This document shows positions 8,326-16,141 of a stretch of DNA of 41,396 bases, piece after piece (the stretch's first letter is position 1; each line of letters starts with the position of its first letter). Location of the stretch: assembly GCA_027450105.1 (NCBI GenBank), contig DAIDKJ010000001.1, forward strand, positions 1 through 41,396, given 5' to 3'. The DNA comes from Ferrovum sp. Its GTDB lineage: Bacteria; Pseudomonadota; Gammaproteobacteria; Burkholderiales; Ferrovaceae. The notes beneath the pieces were generated by a model that ran no database searches, was not told the origin of the DNA, and saw only the letters and a program-made list of their open reading frames with translations. The position numbers and the translations under genes are program-made.

Positions 8326-9590
8326 TGTCCAACCAAATCCTGGTCGTTGATGACGAAGTGGGCATTCGGGAATTGCTGTCCGAGATTCTCCATGACGAGG
8401 GATACCATGTGCGACTGGCTGCCGATGCCATGGAAGCACGCAGACTCAGGCATGAAGAACGCCCGGATCTGGTTTTGCTGGATATCTGGATGCCCCAGAT
8501 GGATGGCATTAGTTTACTGAAGGAATGGCGTGCTTTGGGGCAACTCAACATGCCCGTCATCATGATGTCGGGTCATGGATCGGTGGATACGGCTGTGGAA
8601 GCTACTCGAATGGGAGCCTTCGACTTTTTGGAAAAACCCATCGCTCTCCCCAAACTGCTGGCAACAGTGGAACGTGCCATGCGTAAGGGAAAAATGAATT
8701 TCCGTCCCCAGTTGACTACCCTGCAATTGGGCAAAGGAGATGCAGTGGTTCGGTTGCGATATCAATTGTCGCAGGTGGCTAATCATAATGCGCCATTATT
8801 GCTGGTGGGTGAACCCGGTTGCGGGATTGAGTTGGCTGCTCGCCAATTGCATCAGGAGAACACCCCCTGGTTTTATTCAGAGCAGCATCAGTGGCTGGCC
8901 GAAAACCCCTTTGAACCGCTGAATGACAGCCAGGGTGGAATCCTGTTCATTCCCGAAATTGGCGAGTTGAACGCAGCCCAGCAAAAGGGTTTGGGACAGT
9001 TGCTGGGAAAGCTGGAAAAACATCAGGTCAAATTGATTTGCGGCAGCACCCATCCGATTGCCCAACTGACTCAAAATCAGGGATTTGATCCTGATTTGGC
9101 TGCAAAACTTTCCGCAGTGACCATTCGCGTACCGGCGTTGCGGGAGCATGCAGAGGATATACCGGATATTGCAGTTGTTTTGCTGCATGCCATGGTTAGT
9201 GCGGGAGAGGTCCCCCCAAAAACCCTGGCCACCAGTGCCTTGAACGCCTTTAGACAAGCGCGCTGGGCGGGAAATCTGCCGATGCTGACCAACGTGATTC
9301 GTACCCTCGCGCTGACGGTGGCCGGGCCGGATATCACAGGGGATGAGGCCCTCAAACTCTTGGGCCAATTCGAGGCTCAGCAACCGGCCAATCCGGAAAA
9401 AATACAATTTGAGAGACCGTTGCGGGAAGCCCGGGATGATTTCGAACGGGCCTATTTCGAATATCACATTCGTCAGGAAGCAGGAAACATGTCCCGGGTT
9501 GCAGAAAGAGTTGGCCTGGAGCGAACCCATCTCTACAGGAAGTTGAAACAACTGGGCATACGGCCCGGCGCGCAGCGCGTGTACGAATAG
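8325..9590 (+). CDS. ntrX: response regulator NtrX with degenerate AAA+ domain
   Basis: Partner regulator of NtrY, 421 residues. The receiver domain is intact: acidic pair Asp9/Asp10, phosphoacceptor Asp53 (LVLLDIWMP), then MMSGHGS and FLEKP. A C-terminal Fis-type helix-turn-helix is present (NMSRVAERVGLERTHLYRKL). The central domain aligns with sigma-54 activator ATPases but has lost its key motifs. Walker A reads GEPGCGIE, where activators have GESGTGKE, so the lysine is gone. Walker B is LFIPEIGEL instead of LFLDEIG. No GAFTGA loop exists, and the FREDLYYRL arginine-finger segment reads DPDLAAKLSAV. It should therefore bind DNA without ATP-driven sigma-54 activation. The ATG at 8325 follows a good GAGGAG ribosome site. 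Confidence 0.93.
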   Translation: MSNQILVVDDEVGIRELLSEILHDEGYHVRLAADAMEARRLRHEERPDLVLLDIWMPQMDGISLLKEWRALGQLNMPVIMMSGHGSVDTAVEATRMGAFDFLEKPIALPKLLATVERAMRKGKMNFRPQLTTLQLGKGDAVVRLRYQLSQVANHNAPLLLVGEPGCGIELAARQLHQENTPWFYSEQHQWLAENPFEPLNDSQGGILFIPEIGELNAAQQKGLGQLLGKLEKHQVKLICGSTHPIAQLTQNQGFDPDLAAKLSAVTIRVPALREHAEDIPDIAVVLLHAMVSAGEVPPKTLATSALNAFRQARWAGNLPMLTNVIRTLALTVAGPDITGDEALKLLGQFEAQQPANPEKIQFERPLREARDDFERAYFEYHIRQEAGNMSRVAERVGLERTHLYRKLKQLGIRPGAQRVYE

Positions 9591-9627
9591 TTTGTTTTCA
9601 AAACAGATTGCCTGTCCAATATCCCCT

Positions 9628-11874
9628 ATGTCAGAGGGCAAACCTTCCATCAAGTTTCTCGTCGTTTGCACCCTGAGGCTGGGTGATGTACTTTTGACGA
9701 CCCCGGTTGCCAGGGCCATCAAACGGGCACACCCCCATGCGGTAATCGACATGCTGGTATTACAAGGGATGGAAGGCGTTCTCGAGGGTAACCCTGATCT
9801 GCGCCAAGTGATTACCGTTCCGCACCGGGCAACCTTCTGGTCACGTTTGAAAGAGCTTTGGCAACTCTGGAAACAGTATGACATTGCGCTGACCACCGTC
9901 TCGTCCGACCGCGCTCGAATGTATTGTTTTCTGGGCTCGAAGTGCTCGGTGGGCTCCTATAATCCCCATAGTTTCTGGCTTTCCGTGGGATTATTGAGTC
10001 GCAAGATCCCATTTGATGACACCGGTACACATACGCTGTTGATGGGATTGAAGCTGCTGGACTTGATTCATCTTCCCAGGGTCTACACCGTCATCCCCCC
10101 CACGGCAGGCGGCAGGCTACCTGCAGCGCTGCCAGCGGGTGACTTTGCCGTACTCCACCCCTATCCCAAATTTCACTACAAGCGATGGACGTTGTCGGGA
10201 TGGATTTATTTGGCCCAATTACTGCAGAGCCAAGGCTTGACGGTGGTGTTAACCGGTGGAAGTACCCTGGAGGAAGTGGACTATGGCCAGCAGATTGCCG
10301 ACGCTTCCAAGGCAATCAATCTTGCCGGTCAACTCCGCTTGGCTCAGACCGCTGATCTCATCGCAAAAGCTAGAATTTTTGTGGGACCAGACACTGGAAT
10401 CACGCATTTGGCAGCAGCACTGGGTATTCCTGTCATCGCCTTGTTTGGTCCCACAAACCCGGTGAAATGGGGGCCGTGGCCCAAGGATTACGCTCGGGAT
10501 ATCAATCCCTGGGCGATGAAAGGATCTGCCCGATGTGGCAACGTGCAGCTCATTCAGGGAGAAGGCGATTGTGTGCCGTGTCACCAGGAAGGTTGTTTCA
10601 GACATCTGGAGTCCCGCAGTAAATGTCTCGAGGGAATCGACCCTGAAGGCGTGGGGCAATATATGCTGGACATGCTGGCCGAGAAGCCGCTCGGCAAAGC
10701 TTCGTTGGATGTTCAGGTCACACCGGTGCCTCGCAAATTCCGTATTGCGGTCATCGTACCCAAATATGGGCTGGTGGGTGGCGGTGAGGGCTTTGCCAGG
10801 GAGGTGACAGAACGGCTATCTTGCGTGTCGGATTTTGACATCCATGTGCTTGCAAGCCAGTGGATACAATCGTCCAAGCGCATTACCTTTCATAAAATCC
10901 CCACGATTGCTTTCCCGCGATTCCTGGGGCCCCTGGGTTTTGCCTGGGCTGCCCAGAAAAAAATCAAGGCGCTGGGATTTGATCTGGTCCACTCCCACCA
11001 CTGGGTCTTTCACGCCGATGTGTTTTCATCCCACGGCATTCCTCACGCAGGCTGGATCAGGCGAGTAAGAAACAGAAGCATTCCCAGCCTGTATGATCTG
11101 GCCTTCTCCTCTGTGGAACATCGGGCACTGGCGCAGGGCATGGATAGTTATTTTTTACCCGTTTCGTCCATCGCCATGAGCGCCTTTCAAAACGAATATG
11201 CCGAACTTCCGGGCCATTGGAACATACTGCATCCGGGCGTGAACTATGCACGTTTTTCACAACCAGACCGCATGGGGTGCCGAATCGCTGTCAGAAAAAA
11301 ATATGGACTTGAGCAAAATGATTTCCTGATGCTTTTCGTTGGGATGAATTTTGAAGTGAAAGGCCTGGAAAGTATCATCTGGTCCTTGTCCAAGGCCCAG
11401 TCGCTGTTACCTTCCAGACGCTTCAAACTCCTGGTGGTCGGGCGAGGCAACCAGGCTAAATTTGCCCGTATCGCAAAATCTGCCGGGGTGGAGGATGCCG
11501 TGACATTTGCCGGAACACAGCAGGAGGGGCTGGAATGTATCTATCGGGCGGCAGATGTTTTCACCTTGTTTTCCACCTTTGACACTTTTGGAATGGTCGT
11601 GCTGGAAGCAATGGCGGCAGGTTTGCCGGTCATTGTCAGTCCCAATGTGGGGGCCAAGGATTTGATTGCGCATGGCATCAATGGCTATATCCTGATGCGC
11701 CCGGATAGCGTGGATATGGCCGCTCAACATCTGGTTTCCTTATCTGATCCGGTATTGCACGAAAAAATGTCACGGGCGGCACAAATCGAAGCCCATGAAC
11801 ATTCCTGGGAGGCCATGTCCATAAAAATGGAAACACTGTATCGACAGATTCTTTCCAAGTCGTCTCGTATGTGA
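9628..11874 (+). CDS. two-domain glycosyltransferase: GT9 (heptosyltransferase-like) fused to GT4
   Basis: A 748-residue protein that joins two enzymes usually encoded separately. Residues about 10-350 are a GT9 ADP-heptose:LPS heptosyltransferase-like domain. It has LRLGDVLLTTPVARAI, GPDTGITHLAAALGIPV (around residue 255) and the Cys-rich GDCVPCHQEGCFRH common in GT9 proteins. Residues about 370-745 are a WaaG-like GT4 domain opening IAVIVPKYGLVGGGEGF. It also has the nucleotide-sugar segment FDTFGMVVLEAMAAGLPVI, where the first Glu of the usual EX7E pair is Asp. No stop or frame change separates the halves. The start could be TTG 9592 or ATG 9628, neither with a strong ribosome site. It opens the glycan cluster right after ntrX and probably builds LPS core in the cytoplasm. 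Confidence 0.9.
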   Translation: MSEGKPSIKFLVVCTLRLGDVLLTTPVARAIKRAHPHAVIDMLVLQGMEGVLEGNPDLRQVITVPHRATFWSRLKELWQLWKQYDIALTTVSSDRARMYCFLGSKCSVGSYNPHSFWLSVGLLSRKIPFDDTGTHTLLMGLKLLDLIHLPRVYTVIPPTAGGRLPAALPAGDFAVLHPYPKFHYKRWTLSGWIYLAQLLQSQGLTVVLTGGSTLEEVDYGQQIADASKAINLAGQLRLAQTADLIAKARIFVGPDTGITHLAAALGIPVIALFGPTNPVKWGPWPKDYARDINPWAMKGSARCGNVQLIQGEGDCVPCHQEGCFRHLESRSKCLEGIDPEGVGQYMLDMLAEKPLGKASLDVQVTPVPRKFRIAVIVPKYGLVGGGEGFAREVTERLSCVSDFDIHVLASQWIQSSKRITFHKIPTIAFPRFLGPLGFAWAAQKKIKALGFDLVHSHHWVFHADVFSSHGIPHAGWIRRVRNRSIPSLYDLAFSSVEHRALAQGMDSYFLPVSSIAMSAFQNEYAELPGHWNILHPGVNYARFSQPDRMGCRIAVRKKYGLEQNDFLMLFVGMNFEVKGLESIIWSLSKAQSLLPSRRFKLLVVGRGNQAKFARIAKSAGVEDAVTFAGTQQEGLECIYRAADVFTLFSTFDTFGMVVLEAMAAGLPVIVSPNVGAKDLIAHGINGYILMRPDSVDMAAQHLVSLSDPVLHEKMSRAAQIEAHEHSWEAMSIKMETLYRQILSKSSRM

Positions 11875-11881
11875 CGTACCG

Positions 11882-12757
11882 ATGAATATTTCTGTCATTA
11901 TTGTGACTTACCAGTCCCGGGATGTGATCGAAGCCTGCCTGTCCAGCCTGGTGGATGAAAGCCAGGGCCAGGCAGAAATCCACGTCGTGGACAACGCTTC
12001 CAGAGATGGAACGGCTGCCTATGTGAAGACGCGTTTTCCGAGAGTACGGTTGCACGAGAATCGAATGAATGTAGGTTTTGCCGCAGCAAACAATCAGGCA
12101 CTGCGTCTTTGTGATCCCAATGCAGCCTATGTACTGTTTCTTAACCCGGATACAACCATTCGGCCCAACACTCTGCCAAAGCTCGTGGATTTCATGGACA
12201 GACATCCGGAGGTGGGGATGGCGGGCCCGAAAATCTTGAATGTGGATGGCTCGCTACAAGATTCGGTTTCCTACCGTTACCCCGGGCATCGTTTTGCACA
12301 TGGCCACACGGATCATTTGCCTGGAAAAATCGCCAGCGTCCTTGGTGCCTGCATGATCACAAGGCTTGCCCTCATGGCAGAGCTGGGTGGGTTTGATGAA
12401 GACTTTTTTCTGTATGGAGAAGATCAGGATTTATGTTTGAGGGTGCGTTCGCGGGGTTTGACCATCGGGTACGTGGAACAAGTGGAGGTGATGCATCATG
12501 GAGGGAAAAGCGAGCAAGGTACGGGACTTGCGGAACTCACGGCAAAAAAAATCCGCGCAGAATACCTGTTTTATCAAAAGCATTATTCTGAAGAGATCAT
12601 CAAAAGGATCTTTCGCTATCATTACCGGCGCGCCTGTTGGCGTAGCATGATGTATCGCATACCGTTCCCAACAACGGCGCGAAACGACAAAAGACAAAAA
12701 AAGCTGGAAAAATACCAGGCTATACGCGACGCGCTTGAAAAAATGGAACTGTTCTGA
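11882..12757 (+). CDS. GT2 family glycosyltransferase (rhamnosyltransferase-like)
   Basis: A 291-residue GT-A-fold enzyme that transfers a sugar from a nucleotide donor onto a growing surface glycan. It opens MNISVIIVTYQSRDVIEAC. The nucleotide-binding segment is VVDNASRDGT. The metal-binding DXD-type motif is FLNPDTTI. The acceptor-side region has FDEDFFLYGEDQDLCLRVR, typical of WbbL/WcaE-type rhamnosyltransferases, though the donor cannot be fixed from sequence. A basic C-terminal tail rich in Lys and Arg may sit on the inner membrane. It begins seven bases after the GT9-GT4 gene, so the two are likely co-transcribed. Its last 38 bases overlap the 3' end of the convergent GT9 gene. Confidence 0.9.
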   Translation: MNISVIIVTYQSRDVIEACLSSLVDESQGQAEIHVVDNASRDGTAAYVKTRFPRVRLHENRMNVGFAAANNQALRLCDPNAAYVLFLNPDTTIRPNTLPKLVDFMDRHPEVGMAGPKILNVDGSLQDSVSYRYPGHRFAHGHTDHLPGKIASVLGACMITRLALMAELGGFDEDFFLYGEDQDLCLRVRSRGLTIGYVEQVEVMHHGGKSEQGTGLAELTAKKIRAEYLFYQKHYSEEIIKRIFRYHYRRACWRSMMYRIPFPTTARNDKRQKKLEKYQAIRDALEKMELF

Positions 12758-13832
12758 GGAACGACTGAATTTGGGCGATCGCCGAGTCGGCTGCAAACTC
12801 CTCTAAACATTGACTGATTTCAGAGTCTTGACAGCCCTTGCGATTGCAAGGAATACAGGCCTTGTGATCAGGGTGCATGACTCCCTGTGTGGCCTTCTCG
12901 AGTCGCCACAAGCGCCAGTCGGTGGGGCCATGGAGAGTGAGGCAGGGAATGCCCAGGGCGCTGGCCATATGGGGTGCTGCACTATCCACACCCAGATGCA
13001 GCTGGCTCAGGGAGAGCAACGCGGATAGCTCGGGTAATGTGGTTTTTCCCGCCAGTGAAATGCAATGGCCTGAGCAGGAGTCTGAGAGTGCGCCACAAAC
13101 CTCATGTTCTGCTGCTGTACCGACTAGTACTGTGGGGATTGAGAATTGTGCCCATAACCAGTCAATGACCGTGGACCAGCGAGAAAAGGGCCATTCCTTG
13201 TAAGACCACCGCGAACAAGGGTTGAGGGTGATGAAACCCGGGCTATCCAGGACGTGATGGCACTTTAACAGTTGCTGCATGCGCAAGACAGCGCTTGGGT
13301 CCGTATACAATATGGGACAGGATACGGCTGGATTGATGCCCAGGGCGCGAAGAAGCCGAAGCGACTGGTCAGCCCCTGGGTGTATGGTCTCATCTCCCGG
13401 GGAAGCATCGGTCAGCAGGGTGGTAAACAGCGTGTGATGCCAGAACGGTCGTTCGTCACTCCGGCGTCCCATACGGAGGGCAGCGCCCGATAACCCTGTC
13501 AACAAGGCACCGCGATCTCCTGTGCGCAAGTCGATCGCCCAAGAAAAATGGTTTTGTCGCAGCGCGCACATCAAGCGTAAAGACTGACGGAGCTTCTGCA
13601 TCGAGGAACCCTTGCCTTTTTCTATCTGAAGGATGACCTGTAAGGCCGGATCGTTGGTAAGGATATCGCCAAAGGGTTTTCTGACCAGGATCAGCAGTTC
13701 GCAATCAGGAAAGGCGTGCTTGAGAGAATGCACGGTAGGGGTCGTCAAAACCACGTCACCCAAATCACCCAATTGAACGAGCAAGATACGCTTGGGTGCG
13801 GGTGAAATTTTATCGACGGACATCAGAGCCAT
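12720..13832 (-). CDS. GT9 family heptosyltransferase
   Basis: A 370-residue ADP-heptose:LPS heptosyltransferase-like enzyme (WaaC/WaaF/WaaQ group) expected to act at the cytoplasmic face of the inner membrane on lipid A-core. Motifs are RILLVQLGDLGDVVLTTPTV, the acceptor/donor loop NPCSRWSYKEWP, LGVDSAAPHMASALGIPC and the Cys-rich CIPCNRKGC. In the Asp-x-x-x-x-His signature it has DSAAPH where the fusion protein has DTGITH. It follows the GT2 gene at 13823-14668 with a ten-base overlap if ATG 13832 is used, or TGATG coupling if ATG 13823 is used. It is a second GT9 domain in the cluster and is clearly diverged from the first, not a recent duplicate. Confidence 0.9.
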   Translation of the reverse strand: MALMSVDKISPAPKRILLVQLGDLGDVVLTTPTVHSLKHAFPDCELLILVRKPFGDILTNDPALQVILQIEKGKGSSMQKLRQSLRLMCALRQNHFSWAIDLRTGDRGALLTGLSGAALRMGRRSDERPFWHHTLFTTLLTDASPGDETIHPGADQSLRLLRALGINPAVSCPILYTDPSAVLRMQQLLKCHHVLDSPGFITLNPCSRWSYKEWPFSRWSTVIDWLWAQFSIPTVLVGTAAEHEVCGALSDSCSGHCISLAGKTTLPELSALLSLSQLHLGVDSAAPHMASALGIPCLTLHGPTDWRLWRLEKATQGVMHPDHKACIPCNRKGCQDSEISQCLEEFAADSAIAQIQSFLRTVPFFQARRV

Positions 13833-14668
13833 TCAAAGGATTGATGTGTTCTGACCCCGTGTAGCGTCATCTGATAACGGGATAATTCCCGAGCACGATA
13901 ACGGGCCAGCAAGCGCTTACGGCTAAATTTTTCAAGTTTTCTCTGCAACCAGCTTTGATGTAATAATCGATAGTGTGTTCTGCTACCTAAACCCTGGCGT
14001 GAAGAAAGTCCACGTTCCCGTCGGATTTCATTTTGTGTGATAGAACCAAAATGGTGCAGCCAAGCAGCACCCACGCTGCCCATGGGCAGACCTTTTTGGC
14101 GCGCATGGTGAAAAAACAGCGTATCTTCATAACCCCACAGGGAGGGGGTAGGTGAAAAGTAGCCAATCTCTTGCCAGACAGACTGATGGACGGCCATACA
14201 AACCGCGTGAGGAAAACCCGGGCGCAGAGCTTGCAGCATGTGTTGGGCTGAAGTGGCAGCAAAGTCTTCGAAGGCGTAATCATGATCTCCTTCGATCAGG
14301 GCCGGAGAAGCAATGAGCAATCCGTGACGACGTGCTGCGTGAATAAGGGCCTGGAAAAATCCTGCGGGGACCAGCACGTCATTATTCATGATGATCGACC
14401 ATTCTGACTGAAAAGCGAGAGCGCCTTGATTCCAGGCTACACCGCATCCAAGGTTTTGGCGGTTGAGGATGAGTTTGCCGAGGGGATAAGATTGAAGCAG
14501 ACAGACCGTGTCATCGGTGGAACCGTTATCCACAACCACCAGACGCTCCAGGGGGGCGTTATTGCGCACCAGACTTTCCATGCACAATCGGGTGTAAGTC
14601 GCCGCATTATGGCAGGCAAAAGTGATGGAGAACGATTCGTTATTCATTGTTTCAGGAGCAAGTTCCAT
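13823..14668 (-). CDS. GT2 family glycosyltransferase
   Basis: A 281-residue GT-A-fold glycosyltransferase. It shows SITFACHNAATYTRLCMESL, VVDNGSTDDTVCLLQ, IIMNNDVLVPAGFF (metal-binding Asp in the DXD position) and the acceptor-side region SLWGYEDTLFFHHARQKG. The C-terminal 60 residues are strongly basic, suggesting membrane contact. I chose the ATG at 14666-14668 because AGGA precedes it by five bases. The frame is open to 14797, and ATG 14647 is another possible start. It is the first gene of a two-gene minus-strand unit with the GT9 enzyme. The donor sugar cannot be told from the sequence. Confidence 0.86.
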   Translation of the reverse strand: MELAPETMNNESFSITFACHNAATYTRLCMESLVRNNAPLERLVVVDNGSTDDTVCLLQSYPLGKLILNRQNLGCGVAWNQGALAFQSEWSIIMNNDVLVPAGFFQALIHAARRHGLLIASPALIEGDHDYAFEDFAATSAQHMLQALRPGFPHAVCMAVHQSVWQEIGYFSPTPSLWGYEDTLFFHHARQKGLPMGSVGAAWLHHFGSITQNEIRRERGLSSRQGLGSRTHYRLLHQSWLQRKLEKFSRKRLLARYRARELSRYQMTLHGVRTHQSFEWL

Positions 14669-14989
14669 TTTTTCCTGGGTATAAACCATGGACCCGCTGA
14701 CAGGTTGGCAAATGAAATGAGTGGCTTGTGCCCACGTCAAGCGGAAACTTCGGGTGTGGCCGCCAGACGCCAGATGGGAAAACTCTACGAAAAACATGGC
14801 ACCCCAGATTATATAAGTGAATCTCTATTGCGGGGGAATAAATCTCCCTTCTGTTCAGGAATAAAAAGTCAGTATGTAAGAGCAAGGGTCGGATAGCAGC
14901 AGAAAAGAAGAGAAAAAGAGGTTGGATAAGACCTCAACAGAATGTATTGCCCTGGATAGGAGGTCGGTTGGTGAAGGGCCGAGGCATAT
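14669..14989. other. 321-base divergent intergenic region in glycan cluster
   Basis: This gap separates the minus-strand GT2 gene from the plus-strand acyltransferase and must hold both promoters. I see no open frame with coding character and no RNA gene. An A- and G-rich stretch at about 14898-14920 and a short GAGGT/ACCTC hairpin near 14919-14936 are the only visible structure. The GAGG ribosome site of the next gene is at 14981-14984. Confidence 0.5.
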
Positions 14990-16141
14990 ATGAGCGTTGA
15001 AATGCATTTCGATTTTGGCCCGGAGAGTCCGATTGGCGCCTTATTGTCCATTGTGTTGGCTTTGCTCTGCGTAAGCATTTTGAGCAGGAAAACGCAATTG
15101 TCGGGCCCTGTGGCGCGAGTAAAATCAATAGATGGCTTGAGAGGTTATCTTGCCTTTTTTGTGTTTTTGCACCACTGCGCGGTATGGCATGGGTATTTGC
15201 AAAGGGGTAAGTGGGAAGCGCCAGAAACGACCCTATATGCAAATTTCGGCTCGAGCAGTGTGGCATTATTTTTCATGATCACCGGGTTTTTATTCTATAC
15301 AAAACTGATTAAAAGCAGAAACGGTCAGATCGACTGGGGTAGACTTTACTTGGCAAGAGTATATCGTCTGACGCCGGTTTATTTTTTTGTGATTATTATT
15401 CTAGGGGTGATCGTAGCGGTCGAGACTGACTATAGAGCACATGATTCTGTTCTAAACTTATGCAAGTATTATGTGGAATGGCTATTTTTTACGATTCAAG
15501 GAGCGCCAGATATAAATGGATTTAAAAACACGTTCATCATCGTGGCAGGTGTTACCTGGACTTTACCCCATGAGTGGAGGTTTTACGGCATATTACCCCT
15601 CTTGGCGCTTACTCAAGGTGTTCGACCACAATGGCCGTTGCTCGTAATGTCTTCTGCCATCTTGCTTCTCTGGCATCCCCATGGGGCGGTATTGGAGTCT
15701 TTCATTGCGGGTCTGATCTGTGCCATTCTGGTGGAGAAAAAATGGCTTCACGGGCTGGCCGGATCCAGATTGGGTCATTGGATTACCCTGTTGGGGTTGT
15801 TGCTTGGATATGTTGTATTTCCGGAATCGCATCAAGAGGAGGCCATTCTCTTTTTGGCATTGGCATTTTTTCTGATCGCCAGTGGTAATACGCTGTTTGG
15901 ACTAATGGGGTGGAGAGCGTCCAGATTACTTGGGGAAATGACGTATAGTATGTACTTACTTCACGGAATCATGCTGTTTATTATTTTTGGATTTGTCAAC
16001 CGAATCTCTGGGAGTCCTGCTCTAGGTTTGCTGTGGTATTGGAGTATCGTATTGTTGATCATTCCAGTTTTGCTTGGCGCCAGTTATTTGTCGTACCAAT
16101 ATATCGAGTTGCCTGGCATGAAAGCTGCGAATCGATCATGA
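14990..16141 (+). CDS. acyltransferase-3 family membrane protein (OafA/YrhL type)
   Basis: A 383-residue integral inner-membrane protein with about ten hydrophobic helices. The family moves acetyl or other acyl groups onto sugars of O-antigen, capsule or lipids. The first family block is SIDGLRGYLAFFVFLHHCAV, whose histidine pair is thought to be catalytic. Later blocks are FFMITGFLFYTKL and the C-terminal LGEMTYSMYLLHG. The ATG at 14990 has GAGG five bases upstream; ATG 15002 is an alternative. It overlaps the next gene by four bases (ATGA), so O-chain acylation and ligation or polymerisation look coupled. Base composition is more AT-rich than in flanking housekeeping genes, a hint of horizontal origin. 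Confidence 0.88.
   Translation: MSVEMHFDFGPESPIGALLSIVLALLCVSILSRKTQLSGPVARVKSIDGLRGYLAFFVFLHHCAVWHGYLQRGKWEAPETTLYANFGSSSVALFFMITGFLFYTKLIKSRNGQIDWGRLYLARVYRLTPVYFFVIIILGVIVAVETDYRAHDSVLNLCKYYVEWLFFTIQGAPDINGFKNTFIIVAGVTWTLPHEWRFYGILPLLALTQGVRPQWPLLVMSSAILLLWHPHGAVLESFIAGLICAILVEKKWLHGLAGSRLGHWITLLGLLLGYVVFPESHQEEAILFLALAFFLIASGNTLFGLMGWRASRLLGEMTYSMYLLHGIMLFIIFGFVNRISGSPALGLLWYWSIVLLIIPVLLGASYLSYQYIELPGMKAANRS

Noticed and set aside
9077..9896. Minus-strand open frame opposite ntrX and the GT9 start
   Set aside because: It is shadow coding. The plus-strand genes have clear domains; the reverse frame has none.
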